Source: Porphyrobacter sp. (GTDB taxonomy: Bacteria > Pseudomonadota > Alphaproteobacteria > Sphingomonadales > Sphingomonadaceae). Taken from it: a stretch of DNA of 64,000 bases. The notes beneath the pieces were generated by a model. That model made no database searches. It was not told the DNA's origin and was given only the letters and a program-made list of their open reading frames with translations. Positions within the stretch are counted from its first letter, which is position 1. Each line of letters begins with the position of its first letter. Shown here piece by piece: positions 37,664 to 46,251 of this stretch. Where the stretch lies: assembly GCA_017744315.1 (NCBI GenBank), contig JAGIBN010000001.1, forward strand, positions 434,001 through 498,000, read 5' to 3'. Position numbers and translations under genes: made by a program.

Positions 37664-38047
37664 ATGGCACATGGAACCGCCCATATCGGCGCCCCCCCCT
37701 GGCGCACCGATATCGTCGTCGGCGGCCACGCGATCACCGCCGACGAACCGGCAGCACTCGGCGGGCAAGGCGCAGGACCGGCGCCCTATGACCTGCTGCT
37801 CGCCAGCCTCGGCGCCTGCACGGCGATTACTTTGAAGATGTATGCGGCCCGCAAGGGCTGGCCGCTGGTCTCGGTCGATGTGGACTTGCGGCTCAAAGGT
37901 TCGAAGGAAGAGATGCATATCGAGCGCAAGCTCTCGATCGTCGGGCTGGATGAGGAGCAGAAGGCCCGTCTTGCCGATATCGCCGAGCGGACGCCGGTTA
38001 CTTTGACTTTGAAGTCGGGGCTCGGGATCGAGACGGAACTGGTTTGA
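37664..38047 (+). CDS. OsmC family peroxiredoxin-like protein
   Basis: AGPAPYDLLLASLGACTAITLKMYAARKGWPLVSVDVDL: OsmC/Ohr signature with GACT cysteine. Confidence 0.9.
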   Translation: MAHGTAHIGAPPWRTDIVVGGHAITADEPAALGGQGAGPAPYDLLLASLGACTAITLKMYAARKGWPLVSVDVDLRLKGSKEEMHIERKLSIVGLDEEQKARLADIAERTPVTLTLKSGLGIETELV

Positions 38048-38050
38048 AGG

Positions 38051-38247
38051 TAAGAGGAAGTCCTGGGGGATGATCCCCCAGACCCTCGGAATGTCACCGT
38101 TGCGCGCCACCTATCGGTATTGCGCTCCTTGCGGCGCAGCCAATATGTCTCCCGACGCAGCCATGAGCGCACAACGGATAGGCTGGGTGTGACCTAGACG
38201 GTATCGGGGGTGCAGGGGGGCTATGCTCCCCTGCTTTTCTTTTTCTT
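38051..38247. repeat. Dispersed intergenic repeat, copy B (~195 bp)
   Basis: TCCTGGGGGATGATCCCCCAGACCCTCGGAATGTC...GCGGCGCAGCCAATATGTCTCCCGACGCAGCC...GACCTAGACGGTATCGGGGGTGCAGGGGGGCTATGCTCCCCTGCTTTTC. Confidence 0.93.
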
Positions 38248-38259
38248 CCGCCTGCTATT

Positions 38260-39570
38260 TCACCCCTTTTGGCGCAAAGCCCCCAGATCGATCCCGTGCT
38301 TGTTCACTTTATAGTAGAACGTCTTGCGCGGCAGATCGAGCGAGCGGATGGCGGCGCCGATCTCTCCGTTCGCAGCCAGCACGGCGGCGACGATTTCCTC
38401 CCGTTCGAAGGCGTCGACGCGCTCGGTCAGGCCTTTGGCTGCCGAGGGTGACGGCGTGGGCGTGGATTCGCCGAGGCCCAGCACGAACTGTTCCGCGAAA
38501 TTGGCGAGTTCGCGCACGTTGCCCGGCCACTCGTGGCGTTCCAGCATCGTGCGCACTGCTGCGCTTACCGGGGGCAGGTCGCGGCCGGTGCGGCGGGCGG
38601 CGTCTCCGGCAAAGCGGGCGAAGAGGGGGGCAATGTCCGCGCGGCGTTCGCGCAGGGGCGGCACGGAGAGGCGCATCGCGGCGAGGCGGTAGAACAGCGG
38701 CGGGAGGAGCGCGGGGGGCGGGCCTTCGGCGGTATTCTGACTGGTGGAGATCACGCGCACGTCGATCGGCATGGCCTCGTCGCGGCGGCGCAGCACGCGC
38801 TGTTCGATGAAGGGCAGCAAGCGCTCTTGGAGGTGCGCGGGGGCGCGGTCGATATCGTCGAGATAGAGCGTGCCGCGCTGGGCGGCGGCGAGGCCGGGTT
38901 CGGCGTGGCCGTTCGCTGCGAACAGCGGCTCTGCGAGCGTTTCCGGCATTCCGGCGCAGGCGAGGGGCAGGAAGCGGTGGCGTGCGCGTTTGCCGGTGCG
39001 GTGGATCAGGCGGGCGAGGAGGTCCTTGCCGGTGCCGGTTTCGCCTTCGATGAAGAGGTCGATATCGGCATTGGCGAGCACCGGGATCATCTCGCGCAGG
39101 CGGCGGATGGCCGGGCTTTCGCCGAGGAAGACGGGGGCATCGTCGGCCTCGGCCAGTGCGCGCAGGCGGCGGTTATCGAGCGTCAGGGCGCGGGCGGTGG
39201 CGGCGCGGTTGACGGCGGCAATCAGGGTGTCGGGCGCGAAGGGCTTGGTCAGGAAGTCCCAGGCCCCGGCCTTGAGCATTTGCACCGCCATCTCGATATC
39301 GCCGTGGCCGGTGACGAGGATCACCGGCAGTTCGGGGTCGCGCTCGTGAAGCTGGCGGAACAGGTCGATGCCGGAAATCTGCGGCATGCGCACGTCGGTG
39401 ACGACGACGCCGGGAAAATCGGCGGTGATGGCGGCGAGGGCCGGGGGAGCGGCGGGGAAGCTTTCCACTTCGAACCCGGCGAGGCGGAGAAGCTGCGCGG
39501 TCGAGCGGGCGAGGTCCTCGTCATCCTCGACGAGGGCGATGCGGGGGGCGATCCGGGGGGCGGCTTCCAT
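38260..39570 (-). CDS. DctD-like response regulator (receiver + AAA+ + Fis HTH), GAFTGA motif absent
   Basis: Receiver VVVTDVRMPQISG; Walker A GETGTGKDLLARLIH; Walker B GTLYLDDID; C-terminal EREEIVAAVLAANGEIGAAIRSLDLPRKTFYYKVNKHGI. Overlaps the dctB-like gene. Confidence 0.88.
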   Translation of the reverse strand: MEAAPRIAPRIALVEDDEDLARSTAQLLRLAGFEVESFPAAPPALAAITADFPGVVVTDVRMPQISGIDLFRQLHERDPELPVILVTGHGDIEMAVQMLKAGAWDFLTKPFAPDTLIAAVNRAATARALTLDNRRLRALAEADDAPVFLGESPAIRRLREMIPVLANADIDLFIEGETGTGKDLLARLIHRTGKRARHRFLPLACAGMPETLAEPLFAANGHAEPGLAAAQRGTLYLDDIDRAPAHLQERLLPFIEQRVLRRRDEAMPIDVRVISTSQNTAEGPPPALLPPLFYRLAAMRLSVPPLRERRADIAPLFARFAGDAARRTGRDLPPVSAAVRTMLERHEWPGNVRELANFAEQFVLGLGESTPTPSPSAAKGLTERVDAFEREEIVAAVLAANGEIGAAIRSLDLPRKTFYYKVNKHGIDLGALRQKG

Positions 39571-41279
39571 CAGGCGAGTCTCAATTGCAGTTCGAAAGTT
39601 GCGCCGGTTTCACTGGGCGCGAGGCGCAGGGAGCCGCCGAATTCCTGGGCGATATCCTGCGCGATCACCAGACCGAGGCCGAGGCCTTCGGCGCGGCTGG
39701 TGGCGAAAGGGGTGAACAGGCGGTCGGCGATTTCGGGCGCGATGCCGGGGCCGTTGTCGGAGACGGTGAGGCGCAGGGTCTCGCCTTCGGTGGCGACGGC
39801 GAGGGTGATGCAGGCATCGGGCTGGGCGGCCAGCGCTTCGGTGGCGTTCTGGAGCAGGTTCACGAGAATCTGTTCGAGCCGGACCTTGTCGCCGCGCACT
39901 TTGAGATCGGCCGGAATCGCGGGTGTCTCGAAGGTCAGCGCGGCGAGGCGCTCCTTCATGAGCAGCCGCGCGCCGTCGAGGACTTCGGCCAGCGAGACGG
40001 CGGTCTCGCCCGTCCCGGCCTTGCGGGCGAAGCCGCGAAGCTGGGCGGTGATGACGCCGATGCGCTCGGCCAGCCGGTCGATGGCGGTGAGGTTCTCGCG
40101 CACTTCGGCGGAGGCGCCGAGGTCGAGCAACTGGCCGGCGGAATTCGCGTAGTTGCGGATCGCGGCGACGGGCTGGGCGGTCTCGTGGGCGACGCTGGCG
40201 GTGACTTGCCCGAGCGTGGCGAGGCGGTTGGCGAGGCGCAGTTCCTCGCGCAGCAGCGCTGCTCGTTGTTCGAGGGCGGTGCGTTCTTCCATTTCCCGGC
40301 GCAGTTCGGCGGTGCGTTCGGTGACGGCGGTTTCGAGCAACGCGGTCCGTTCGCGGCGGCGGCGGTTGCGTTGTGCCAGCCAGCGGAGCGCACCGACGGC
40401 GACGAGCGCGAGGATCGCCGCCACCGCCTGCGCGCTGCGCATCGGCGTGGTGACGGCGACGCGTATCGGCAGGGCGAGATTGACCCGCCACTGGTCGCGG
40501 TTGGGCGCGCTGGTGGCGAGCAGCAGCCGCGCGGTCGCGCCGGAGCGGTGCAGGAAGCCGTCGCCGTCGATCGCGTAGGGCGTCGGGGTCAGACCGGGCG
40601 TACCGATGTCTCCCGCGATCGCCTTTTGCCGGGCGGGAGCGATCGGGCGGGTCATGGCGAAGCGCCATTCCGGGCGGCTCGCGACGAGTATCACACCGTC
40701 GCGATTGGTCACGAACGTCTCGCCGCCTGCGGTGCGCCACTGCGCTTCGATCCGGTCGAAATCGAGCTTGATGACGATCACGCAGTCTCCGGCGGCCTTG
40801 CGCGCGAGATAGAGACCGGGGCGGTGGCTGACGGTGCCCAGCGCGAACTGGGCGCCGTCGCCGTGTTTCAGCGCGTCGCGGTAATAGCGGCGGAAGCGGT
40901 AGTCGCGGCCCACGAAGCTGTCCGGGCGGCGCCAGTTGCTGGCGGAAATCGCGAAGCCGTCCTCGCCCACGAGATAGATCGCGGAGGCGCCGATCTGCTG
41001 GGCGAAGGCTTCGAGTTTGGTGTCGAGGCGGCGGTCGGCGCCAGGCTTGCGATCTGCGGCGGCGATCACGTCGCGGTCGTCGGCGAGGGTCTGGGGCAGC
41101 AGGCGGAAGCGGGCGATCTCGCTGTCGAGCAGGGCCTGCCGCAGGCGGGCATCGGCGGCGACCGAGGCCGCGAAAGCCGAGGCGGCGCGCTGGCGGACGA
41201 TCTCTCCGACAAGGCCTGCCGCGATCAGGGCGGCAAGGCAGGCGGCGAGTAGCCAGGTCAGGTTGAGGCGGCGAGTCAC
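39570..41279 (-). CDS. DctB-like sensor histidine kinase
   Basis: Two TM segments flanking a periplasmic sensor domain; ATLGQVTASVAHETAQPVAAIRNYANSAGQLL (H-box SVAHETAQP), NLLQNATEAL, DNGPGIAPEI. Confidence 0.9.
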   Translation of the reverse strand: MTRRLNLTWLLAACLAALIAAGLVGEIVRQRAASAFAASVAADARLRQALLDSEIARFRLLPQTLADDRDVIAAADRKPGADRRLDTKLEAFAQQIGASAIYLVGEDGFAISASNWRRPDSFVGRDYRFRRYYRDALKHGDGAQFALGTVSHRPGLYLARKAAGDCVIVIKLDFDRIEAQWRTAGGETFVTNRDGVILVASRPEWRFAMTRPIAPARQKAIAGDIGTPGLTPTPYAIDGDGFLHRSGATARLLLATSAPNRDQWRVNLALPIRVAVTTPMRSAQAVAAILALVAVGALRWLAQRNRRRRERTALLETAVTERTAELRREMEERTALEQRAALLREELRLANRLATLGQVTASVAHETAQPVAAIRNYANSAGQLLDLGASAEVRENLTAIDRLAERIGVITAQLRGFARKAGTGETAVSLAEVLDGARLLMKERLAALTFETPAIPADLKVRGDKVRLEQILVNLLQNATEALAAQPDACITLAVATEGETLRLTVSDNGPGIAPEIADRLFTPFATSRAEGLGLGLVIAQDIAQEFGGSLRLAPSETGATFELQLRLA

Positions 41280-41302
41280 GTCGTCTTTCTAAGACGCGGG
41301 CA

Positions 41303-41357
41303 AGCGATGTGCAAATTTCTGCACATCGCTGCAGTGCAATGTGCCGATTTCTGCGCT
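41303..41357 (+). promoter_or_regulatory. Tandem candidate operator sites upstream of dctA
   Basis: Perfect 10-6-10 inverted repeat GCGATGTGCA-AATTTC-TGCACATCGC (41303-41328), followed by a related half-degenerate site ATGTGCCGATTTCTGCGCTC (41338-41357). Confidence 0.6.
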
Positions 41358-41514
41358 CGGGACATGGGAGCAATACTCGTAAAGCCGCGAAAATCAGCCG
41401 TTTAAAACGAGTGCAAAAATGTCTTTGGCCGCAGCGTGAAATCGAACAGTCTTTGCTCGGCCCGCGATAAGCATAAGTCTTGAGCGGGCAGAGAGAGGAA
41501 GAAAGGCCTTACCC

Positions 41515-42837
41515 ATGCACGCTCAATTGTCCGAAACGCACGAGCCGACCGCGCCCAAGCGCTGGTACGCACATCTCTATGTGCAGGTGCTGATCGCCAT
41601 CGCGGCGGGCGTGACGGTAGGCCACTTCGCACCCGGCACGGGCGAGGCGCTGAAGCCGCTCGGCGACGCTTTCATCAAGCTGGTCAAGATGGTGATCGCT
41701 CCGGTCATCTTCCTGACCATCGTCACCGGCATCGCCTCGATGCGCGACCTTCGCTCGGTCGGCCGCGTCGCGGGCAAGGCGTTCGGCTATTTCTTCTTCT
41801 TCTCGACCCTGGCGCTGATCGTCGGGCTGATCGTCGCGAACGTGGTTCGCCCCGGTCACGGCCTGAACATCGATCCGGCCACGCTCGATGCCTCGAAGGT
41901 CGCAACTTTCTCCGAGAAGGCACACGAAACGTCGATCACCGGGTTCCTGATGGAGATGATCCCGGACACATTCCTCTCCTCCATGACCGAGGGTAATATC
42001 CTTCAGGTCCTGGTGATCGCCATTCTCTTCGGCATTGCGCTGGCCATGCTGGGCGAGCGCGGCGCCCGTCCGCTCTCGCTGCTCGAAGACGTCTCGCTGG
42101 TGTTCTTCAAGCTCGTCTCGATCGTCATGAAGGCCGCGCCCGTGGGTGCTTTCGGTGCCATGGCCTTTACCATCGGCAAGTACGGCGTCGGCAGTCTTGC
42201 CAACCTCGCCGGGCTGGTGGCGACGTTCTACGTGACCTCGGCGCTCTTCGTGGTCGTGGTGCTGGGCGTGGTCGCACGGCTTGCAGGCTTCTCGATCTTC
42301 TCGCTGATCTCCTACCTCAAGGCCGAACTGCTGCTGGTGCTGGGCACCTCCTCCTCGGAAAGCGCGTTGCCCTCGCTGATGGAGAAGATGGAGCGCGCCG
42401 GTTGCCCCAAGAGCATCGTCGGCCTCGTCGTGCCGACCGGCTACAGCTTCAACCTCGACGGCACCAACATCTACATGACGCTGGCGGCGCTGTTCATCGC
42501 GCAGGCCTGCAACGTGGAACTGACCTTGGGCCAGCAGGTGCTGCTGCTGGGCGTGGCCATGCTCTCCTCCAAGGGTGCGGCGGGCGTGACCGGCGCGGGC
42601 TTCATCACTCTGGCGGCGACCCTCTCGATCGTGCCTTCGGTGCCGGTTGCGGGCATGGCGCTGATCCTCGGCGTCGACCGCTTCATGTCGGAGTGCCGCA
42701 GCCTGACGAACTTCATCGGCAATGCCGTGGCGACCGTTGTGGTCTCGCGCTGGGAAGGCAAGCTCGACACCGAGCGCTTCAACGCAGTCCTCGCCAATCG
42801 CGAGCCTGCCGCCGAGCCGAGTGCCTTGCTCGTCTGA
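41515..42837 (+). CDS. dctA: C4-dicarboxylate/H+ (Na+) symporter
   Basis: [62 protein letters not shown]...[13 protein letters not shown]...[19 protein letters not shown] family. Confidence 0.95.
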   Translation: MHAQLSETHEPTAPKRWYAHLYVQVLIAIAAGVTVGHFAPGTGEALKPLGDAFIKLVKMVIAPVIFLTIVTGIASMRDLRSVGRVAGKAFGYFFFFSTLALIVGLIVANVVRPGHGLNIDPATLDASKVATFSEKAHETSITGFLMEMIPDTFLSSMTEGNILQVLVIAILFGIALAMLGERGARPLSLLEDVSLVFFKLVSIVMKAAPVGAFGAMAFTIGKYGVGSLANLAGLVATFYVTSALFVVVVLGVVARLAGFSIFSLISYLKAELLLVLGTSSSESALPSLMEKMERAGCPKSIVGLVVPTGYSFNLDGTNIYMTLAALFIAQACNVELTLGQQVLLLGVAMLSSKGAAGVTGAGFITLAATLSIVPSVPVAGMALILGVDRFMSECRSLTNFIGNAVATVVVSRWEGKLDTERFNAVLANREPAAEPSALLV

Positions 42838-42896
42838 CCTGCGCTCGTCTGACCTGACCCGACACGGGGCGAAAGCCCCGCACAGGAACCACGGAC

Positions 42897-44342
42897 ATGA
42901 AGACAGTTTCCAAGCGGCTGCTGGCCGCCACCCTTTGCTGCGCCTCCTTTCCGGCCCATGCCGAAGAGGCCAAGACCCCGGTCTACCCGGTTTCCGCCAA
43001 CGGCGACGGTGCCGTCATCAATGGCTACAGCATCTCGCGCTGGGCCGAGGACTGGCGGGTCATGGCGGACGAGAAAAAGCGCGACGATTCGCTCGACCGG
43101 CTGAAGTTCCTGCCGCTCGATGGCGACGAAGACATCTACCTGACGCTCTCGGGCGAACTGCGTCTCCGCGTCAACCAGACCACCAATCCCAACTTGCGCG
43201 AGGCCGAGGCCCAGCGGCAGGACATCAGCCGCGTCGTCGCCGGGGCTGACCTCCATGTCGGTCCGCACCTTCGCTTCTACGGCGAACTGGCACATGGCGG
43301 CCTGAGCGGTCGCAACCTCGGCACGCCTTCGAGCAACTTCCGCAACGGCCTCGCCGCCCAGCAGTATTTCGCCGAGGCGACCGGGCAGATCTCTGGTCTC
43401 GACGTGGGCATACGCTATGGCCGCCAGGAATTCGTCGATGGTCCCAACCTGCTGACCTCGCAGCGCGACAACAATACCCTCCACTACACGCTGAACGGCG
43501 TGCGGGCCTGGGTGCGCGGGAAGGCGTTGCGCGCCGACGTCTTCGACTTGCGCCCGACCGCTTATGGCGAGGACGGCATCGGTGACGACAAGAGCGATCC
43601 CGAACGGCGCTTCTCGGGCGTGACGCTGGGCTATGCCGTGCCGAAGACGTTCCTTGGCGATTCGAAGCTCTTCGTCGATCCCTTCCTCTGGCGGCGGCGC
43701 AACGGCGTCGGCACCTGGGGTGGGCGGATCGGCCCGGCGACGCGCTGGTATGGCGGGGTCCACGTCTACGGCGACGCCGGGCCGCTCCAGCTCGACTGGA
43801 CGGTGAACCACCAGTGGGGTGAATTCATGGACCAGAAGATCGATGCCTGGCAGGTGCTGCTGGCGCAGTCCTGGCGCCTCGGATCGGACAAGGCAGCACC
43901 GCGCATCGGCCTCAGCGCCGACTATGCCAGCGGCGGTGGAGGTTATGGCGACGGCAAGCTGCGCGACGCCTACTCGCCTTTCGGCAACAACATCTATTTC
44001 AGCTACCAGCTTTACCTGACCCCTTCGAACATCCGCGCCATCGCCCCGACTTTCAGCTTCTCGCCGCTGAAGAACGTGAAAGTGAATGCCGAATACCGCT
44101 TTGCCTGGCGTGACAGCGTCACCGATGCGGTCTATCGGGCCAACGGCCAACCCTTTGCCGGCACCCAGAACGGCCGGGCGCGCAAGATCGCCGAACTCGC
44201 CCGCTTGCAGGCGGTCTGGCAGATTTCGCCGCGCGTCTCGTTCACCGGGCGCTACGAGCATCTCGAAGCCGGCCCCGCGCTGACCGATGCGGGTTACCGC
44301 AGCTCCGATTTTCTCGCGGGCTGGCTGAGTCTACGTTTCTGA
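42897..44342 (+). CDS. Alginate-export-domain outer-membrane porin, probable dicarboxylate porin
   Basis: Signal peptide; ISRWAEDWRVMADEKKRDDSLDRLKFLPLDGDEDIYLTLSGELRLRVNQTTNPNL...; barrel ending SLRF. Confidence 0.85.
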   Translation: MKTVSKRLLAATLCCASFPAHAEEAKTPVYPVSANGDGAVINGYSISRWAEDWRVMADEKKRDDSLDRLKFLPLDGDEDIYLTLSGELRLRVNQTTNPNLREAEAQRQDISRVVAGADLHVGPHLRFYGELAHGGLSGRNLGTPSSNFRNGLAAQQYFAEATGQISGLDVGIRYGRQEFVDGPNLLTSQRDNNTLHYTLNGVRAWVRGKALRADVFDLRPTAYGEDGIGDDKSDPERRFSGVTLGYAVPKTFLGDSKLFVDPFLWRRRNGVGTWGGRIGPATRWYGGVHVYGDAGPLQLDWTVNHQWGEFMDQKIDAWQVLLAQSWRLGSDKAAPRIGLSADYASGGGGYGDGKLRDAYSPFGNNIYFSYQLYLTPSNIRAIAPTFSFSPLKNVKVNAEYRFAWRDSVTDAVYRANGQPFAGTQNGRARKIAELARLQAVWQISPRVSFTGRYEHLEAGPALTDAGYRSSDFLAGWLSLRF

Positions 44343-44355
44343 TGAAAGGTCATTG

Positions 44356-45990
44356 ATGTCCCCGACCCGTCACGCCGCCGCTCGCGCGCTGCTTTCCGAT
44401 CCCCTGACCAACAAGGGGACCGCCTTCACCGCCGAGGAGCGTGACGCATTCGGCCTCCACGGCCTGCTGCCCCCGCATGTCGGCACCCTCGACAGCCAGA
44501 TCGAACGCCGCCGCAAGGCACTGGAAGAAAAGGAAAGCGACTTCCAGCGCTATGCCTTCCTGCGCGAGCTTCAGGATTCGAACGAGGTGCTGTTCCATGC
44601 CCTCGTGCAGAGCGACCTGCCGCGCATGTTGCCGCTGGTCTATACGCCCACCGTGGGTGAGGGCTGCGAGCGCTTCAGCGAGATCTGGCGCCGCCCGCGC
44701 GGGTTGTTCCTGAGCTATCCCAACCGCGACCGCATTTCCGACATTCTCGCCGATCCCGCCTACGACCGGGTGAAAGTGATCGTCGTCAGCGACGGCGAGC
44801 GTATCCTCGGCCTTGGCGACCAGGGCGCGGGCGGCATGGGCATTCCGATCGGCAAGCTGGCGCTCTACACCGCCTGCGCCGGTATCCATCCGTCCGAAGT
44901 CCTGCCGATCCTGCTCGATCTGGGCACCGACAACCATGCCCGCCGCGAGGACCCGCTCTATGTGGGCTGGCGCGCCCCGCGCGTGCGCGGTCAGGACTAT
45001 GACGATTTCGTCGAGGCCTTCGTCAGCGCGGTGGACGATCGCTTCCCCGGCGTGCTGCTCCAGTGGGAGGATTTCGCGGGCAAGAACGCCTATGATCTGC
45101 TGGTTCGCTACCGTGACCGCCTGCTGAGCTTCAACGACGATATCCAGGGCACCGCCGCCACTGCGGTCGGCACGCTGCTGGCCGCGATCGGCAAGACCGG
45201 CGTGCCGCTGGCCGAGCAGCGCGTCGTGCTGTTCGGCGCAGGCGCGGCGGGCAGCGGCGTCGCCGAGATGCTGGTGCAGGCGATGGTCGCCGACGGTCTC
45301 GACGAGAAGGCGGCGCGTTCGAACATCTGGGCGGTAGACCGCGATGGCCTGATCCTGTCCGACATTCCGCGCCTGCCGCATCAGCAGCTCAAGCTCGCGC
45401 GCGATCCGGCGGAGATCGAGGGCTGGAACGTCAGCGGCCAGAACATGATCTCGCTTCAGGAAGTGGTCGCCAATGTCCACCCGACCGTGCTGATCGGCAC
45501 CTCAGGGCAGAAGGCCGCTTTCGACGAGCGGACCATTCGCGCGATGGCCGAAAAGGTCGCGCGGCCGGTGGTCTTCCCGCTCTCCAACCCGATCTCGCGC
45601 GCCGAAGCGCATCCGGCGGACATTCTCGAATGGACCGAGGGCAAGGCGATCGTCGGTACTGGCAGTCCCTTCGGCACGCCGGGCGTCACCCAGGTCAACA
45701 ACGTCTACATCTTCCCCGGCGTCGGCCTCGGGGCGCTGGCCAGCGGAGCCACGGCGATCAGCGACGGCATGTTCATGGCCGCCGCACGCCGCCTCGGCGA
45801 ACTGGGCGGCCGCGAGGGTGAGAGCAAGGGCGGCCTGCTGCCCGCCGTCACCGAACTGCGCGACCTGGCGCTCGAAATCGCCGTTGCCGTCGCCGCGCAG
45901 GCGCGGGCGGAAGGGCTGGCGACCGCGGAGCCGGAAGCCCTGACGCGCGAGAGCATCGCCGCGACCATGTGGCAGGCCCGATACGCCTGA
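44356..45990 (+). CDS. maeA: NAD-dependent malic enzyme
   Basis: LPLVYTPTVGEGCERFSEIWRRPRGLFLSY...ILGLGDQGAGGMGIPIGKLALYTACAGI...FNDDIQGTAATAVGTL...VLFGAGAAGSGVAEML. Confidence 0.94.
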   Translation: MSPTRHAAARALLSDPLTNKGTAFTAEERDAFGLHGLLPPHVGTLDSQIERRRKALEEKESDFQRYAFLRELQDSNEVLFHALVQSDLPRMLPLVYTPTVGEGCERFSEIWRRPRGLFLSYPNRDRISDILADPAYDRVKVIVVSDGERILGLGDQGAGGMGIPIGKLALYTACAGIHPSEVLPILLDLGTDNHARREDPLYVGWRAPRVRGQDYDDFVEAFVSAVDDRFPGVLLQWEDFAGKNAYDLLVRYRDRLLSFNDDIQGTAATAVGTLLAAIGKTGVPLAEQRVVLFGAGAAGSGVAEMLVQAMVADGLDEKAARSNIWAVDRDGLILSDIPRLPHQQLKLARDPAEIEGWNVSGQNMISLQEVVANVHPTVLIGTSGQKAAFDERTIRAMAEKVARPVVFPLSNPISRAEAHPADILEWTEGKAIVGTGSPFGTPGVTQVNNVYIFPGVGLGALASGATAISDGMFMAAARRLGELGGREGESKGGLLPAVTELRDLALEIAVAVAAQARAEGLATAEPEALTRESIAATMWQARYA

Positions 45991-46050
45991 GCGCTTGTTC
46001 GCGATGGCGGAAGGGGCGGCAGATTTCTAACTGACGGACAGTAGAATCAC

Positions 46051-46142
46051 ACGTCATCCTGAACTTGTTTCAGGATCCATCTCGCCGAACAAACTGCTGC
46101 TGATGGCCAGAAATGGATCCTGAAACAAGTTCAGGATGACGT
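46051..46142. repeat. Palindromic repeat element with perfect 30-bp inverted arms
   Basis: ACGTCATCCTGAACTTGTTTCAGGATCCAT (46051-46080) and its exact reverse complement (46113-46142), 32 bp spacer. Confidence 0.95.
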
Positions 46143-46201
46143 TAGGTCTCGGCTGAGGTGGCTTGCCATCTGTATCCTGTCAGCACCTATCGCCCATAAG
46201 A

Positions 46202-46237
46202 AAACGGGCCGTCCTTCCGGACGGCCCGTTTCTTTTT
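46202..46237. terminator. Bidirectional-looking intrinsic terminator between maeA and rpoH
   Basis: AAACGGGCCGTCC-TTCC-GGACGGCCCGTTT followed by CTTTTTT on +, and preceded by A-rich sequence (weak T-run on -). Confidence 0.85.
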
Positions 46238-46251
46238 TCCGAAGCCGAAGC

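Noticed and set aside
41458-41474. Sigma54-like promoter TCGGCCCGCGATAAGCA upstream of dctA (GG-N10-GC)
   Set aside because: Spacing fits but the -12 half (AAGCA) is weak, and the cognate regulator lacks GAFTGA; not supported enough to annotate.
46051-46142. Inverted repeat as the maeA terminator
   Set aside because: No T-run after the stem and a much better terminator lies at 46202-46237; better explained as a dispersed palindromic repeat.
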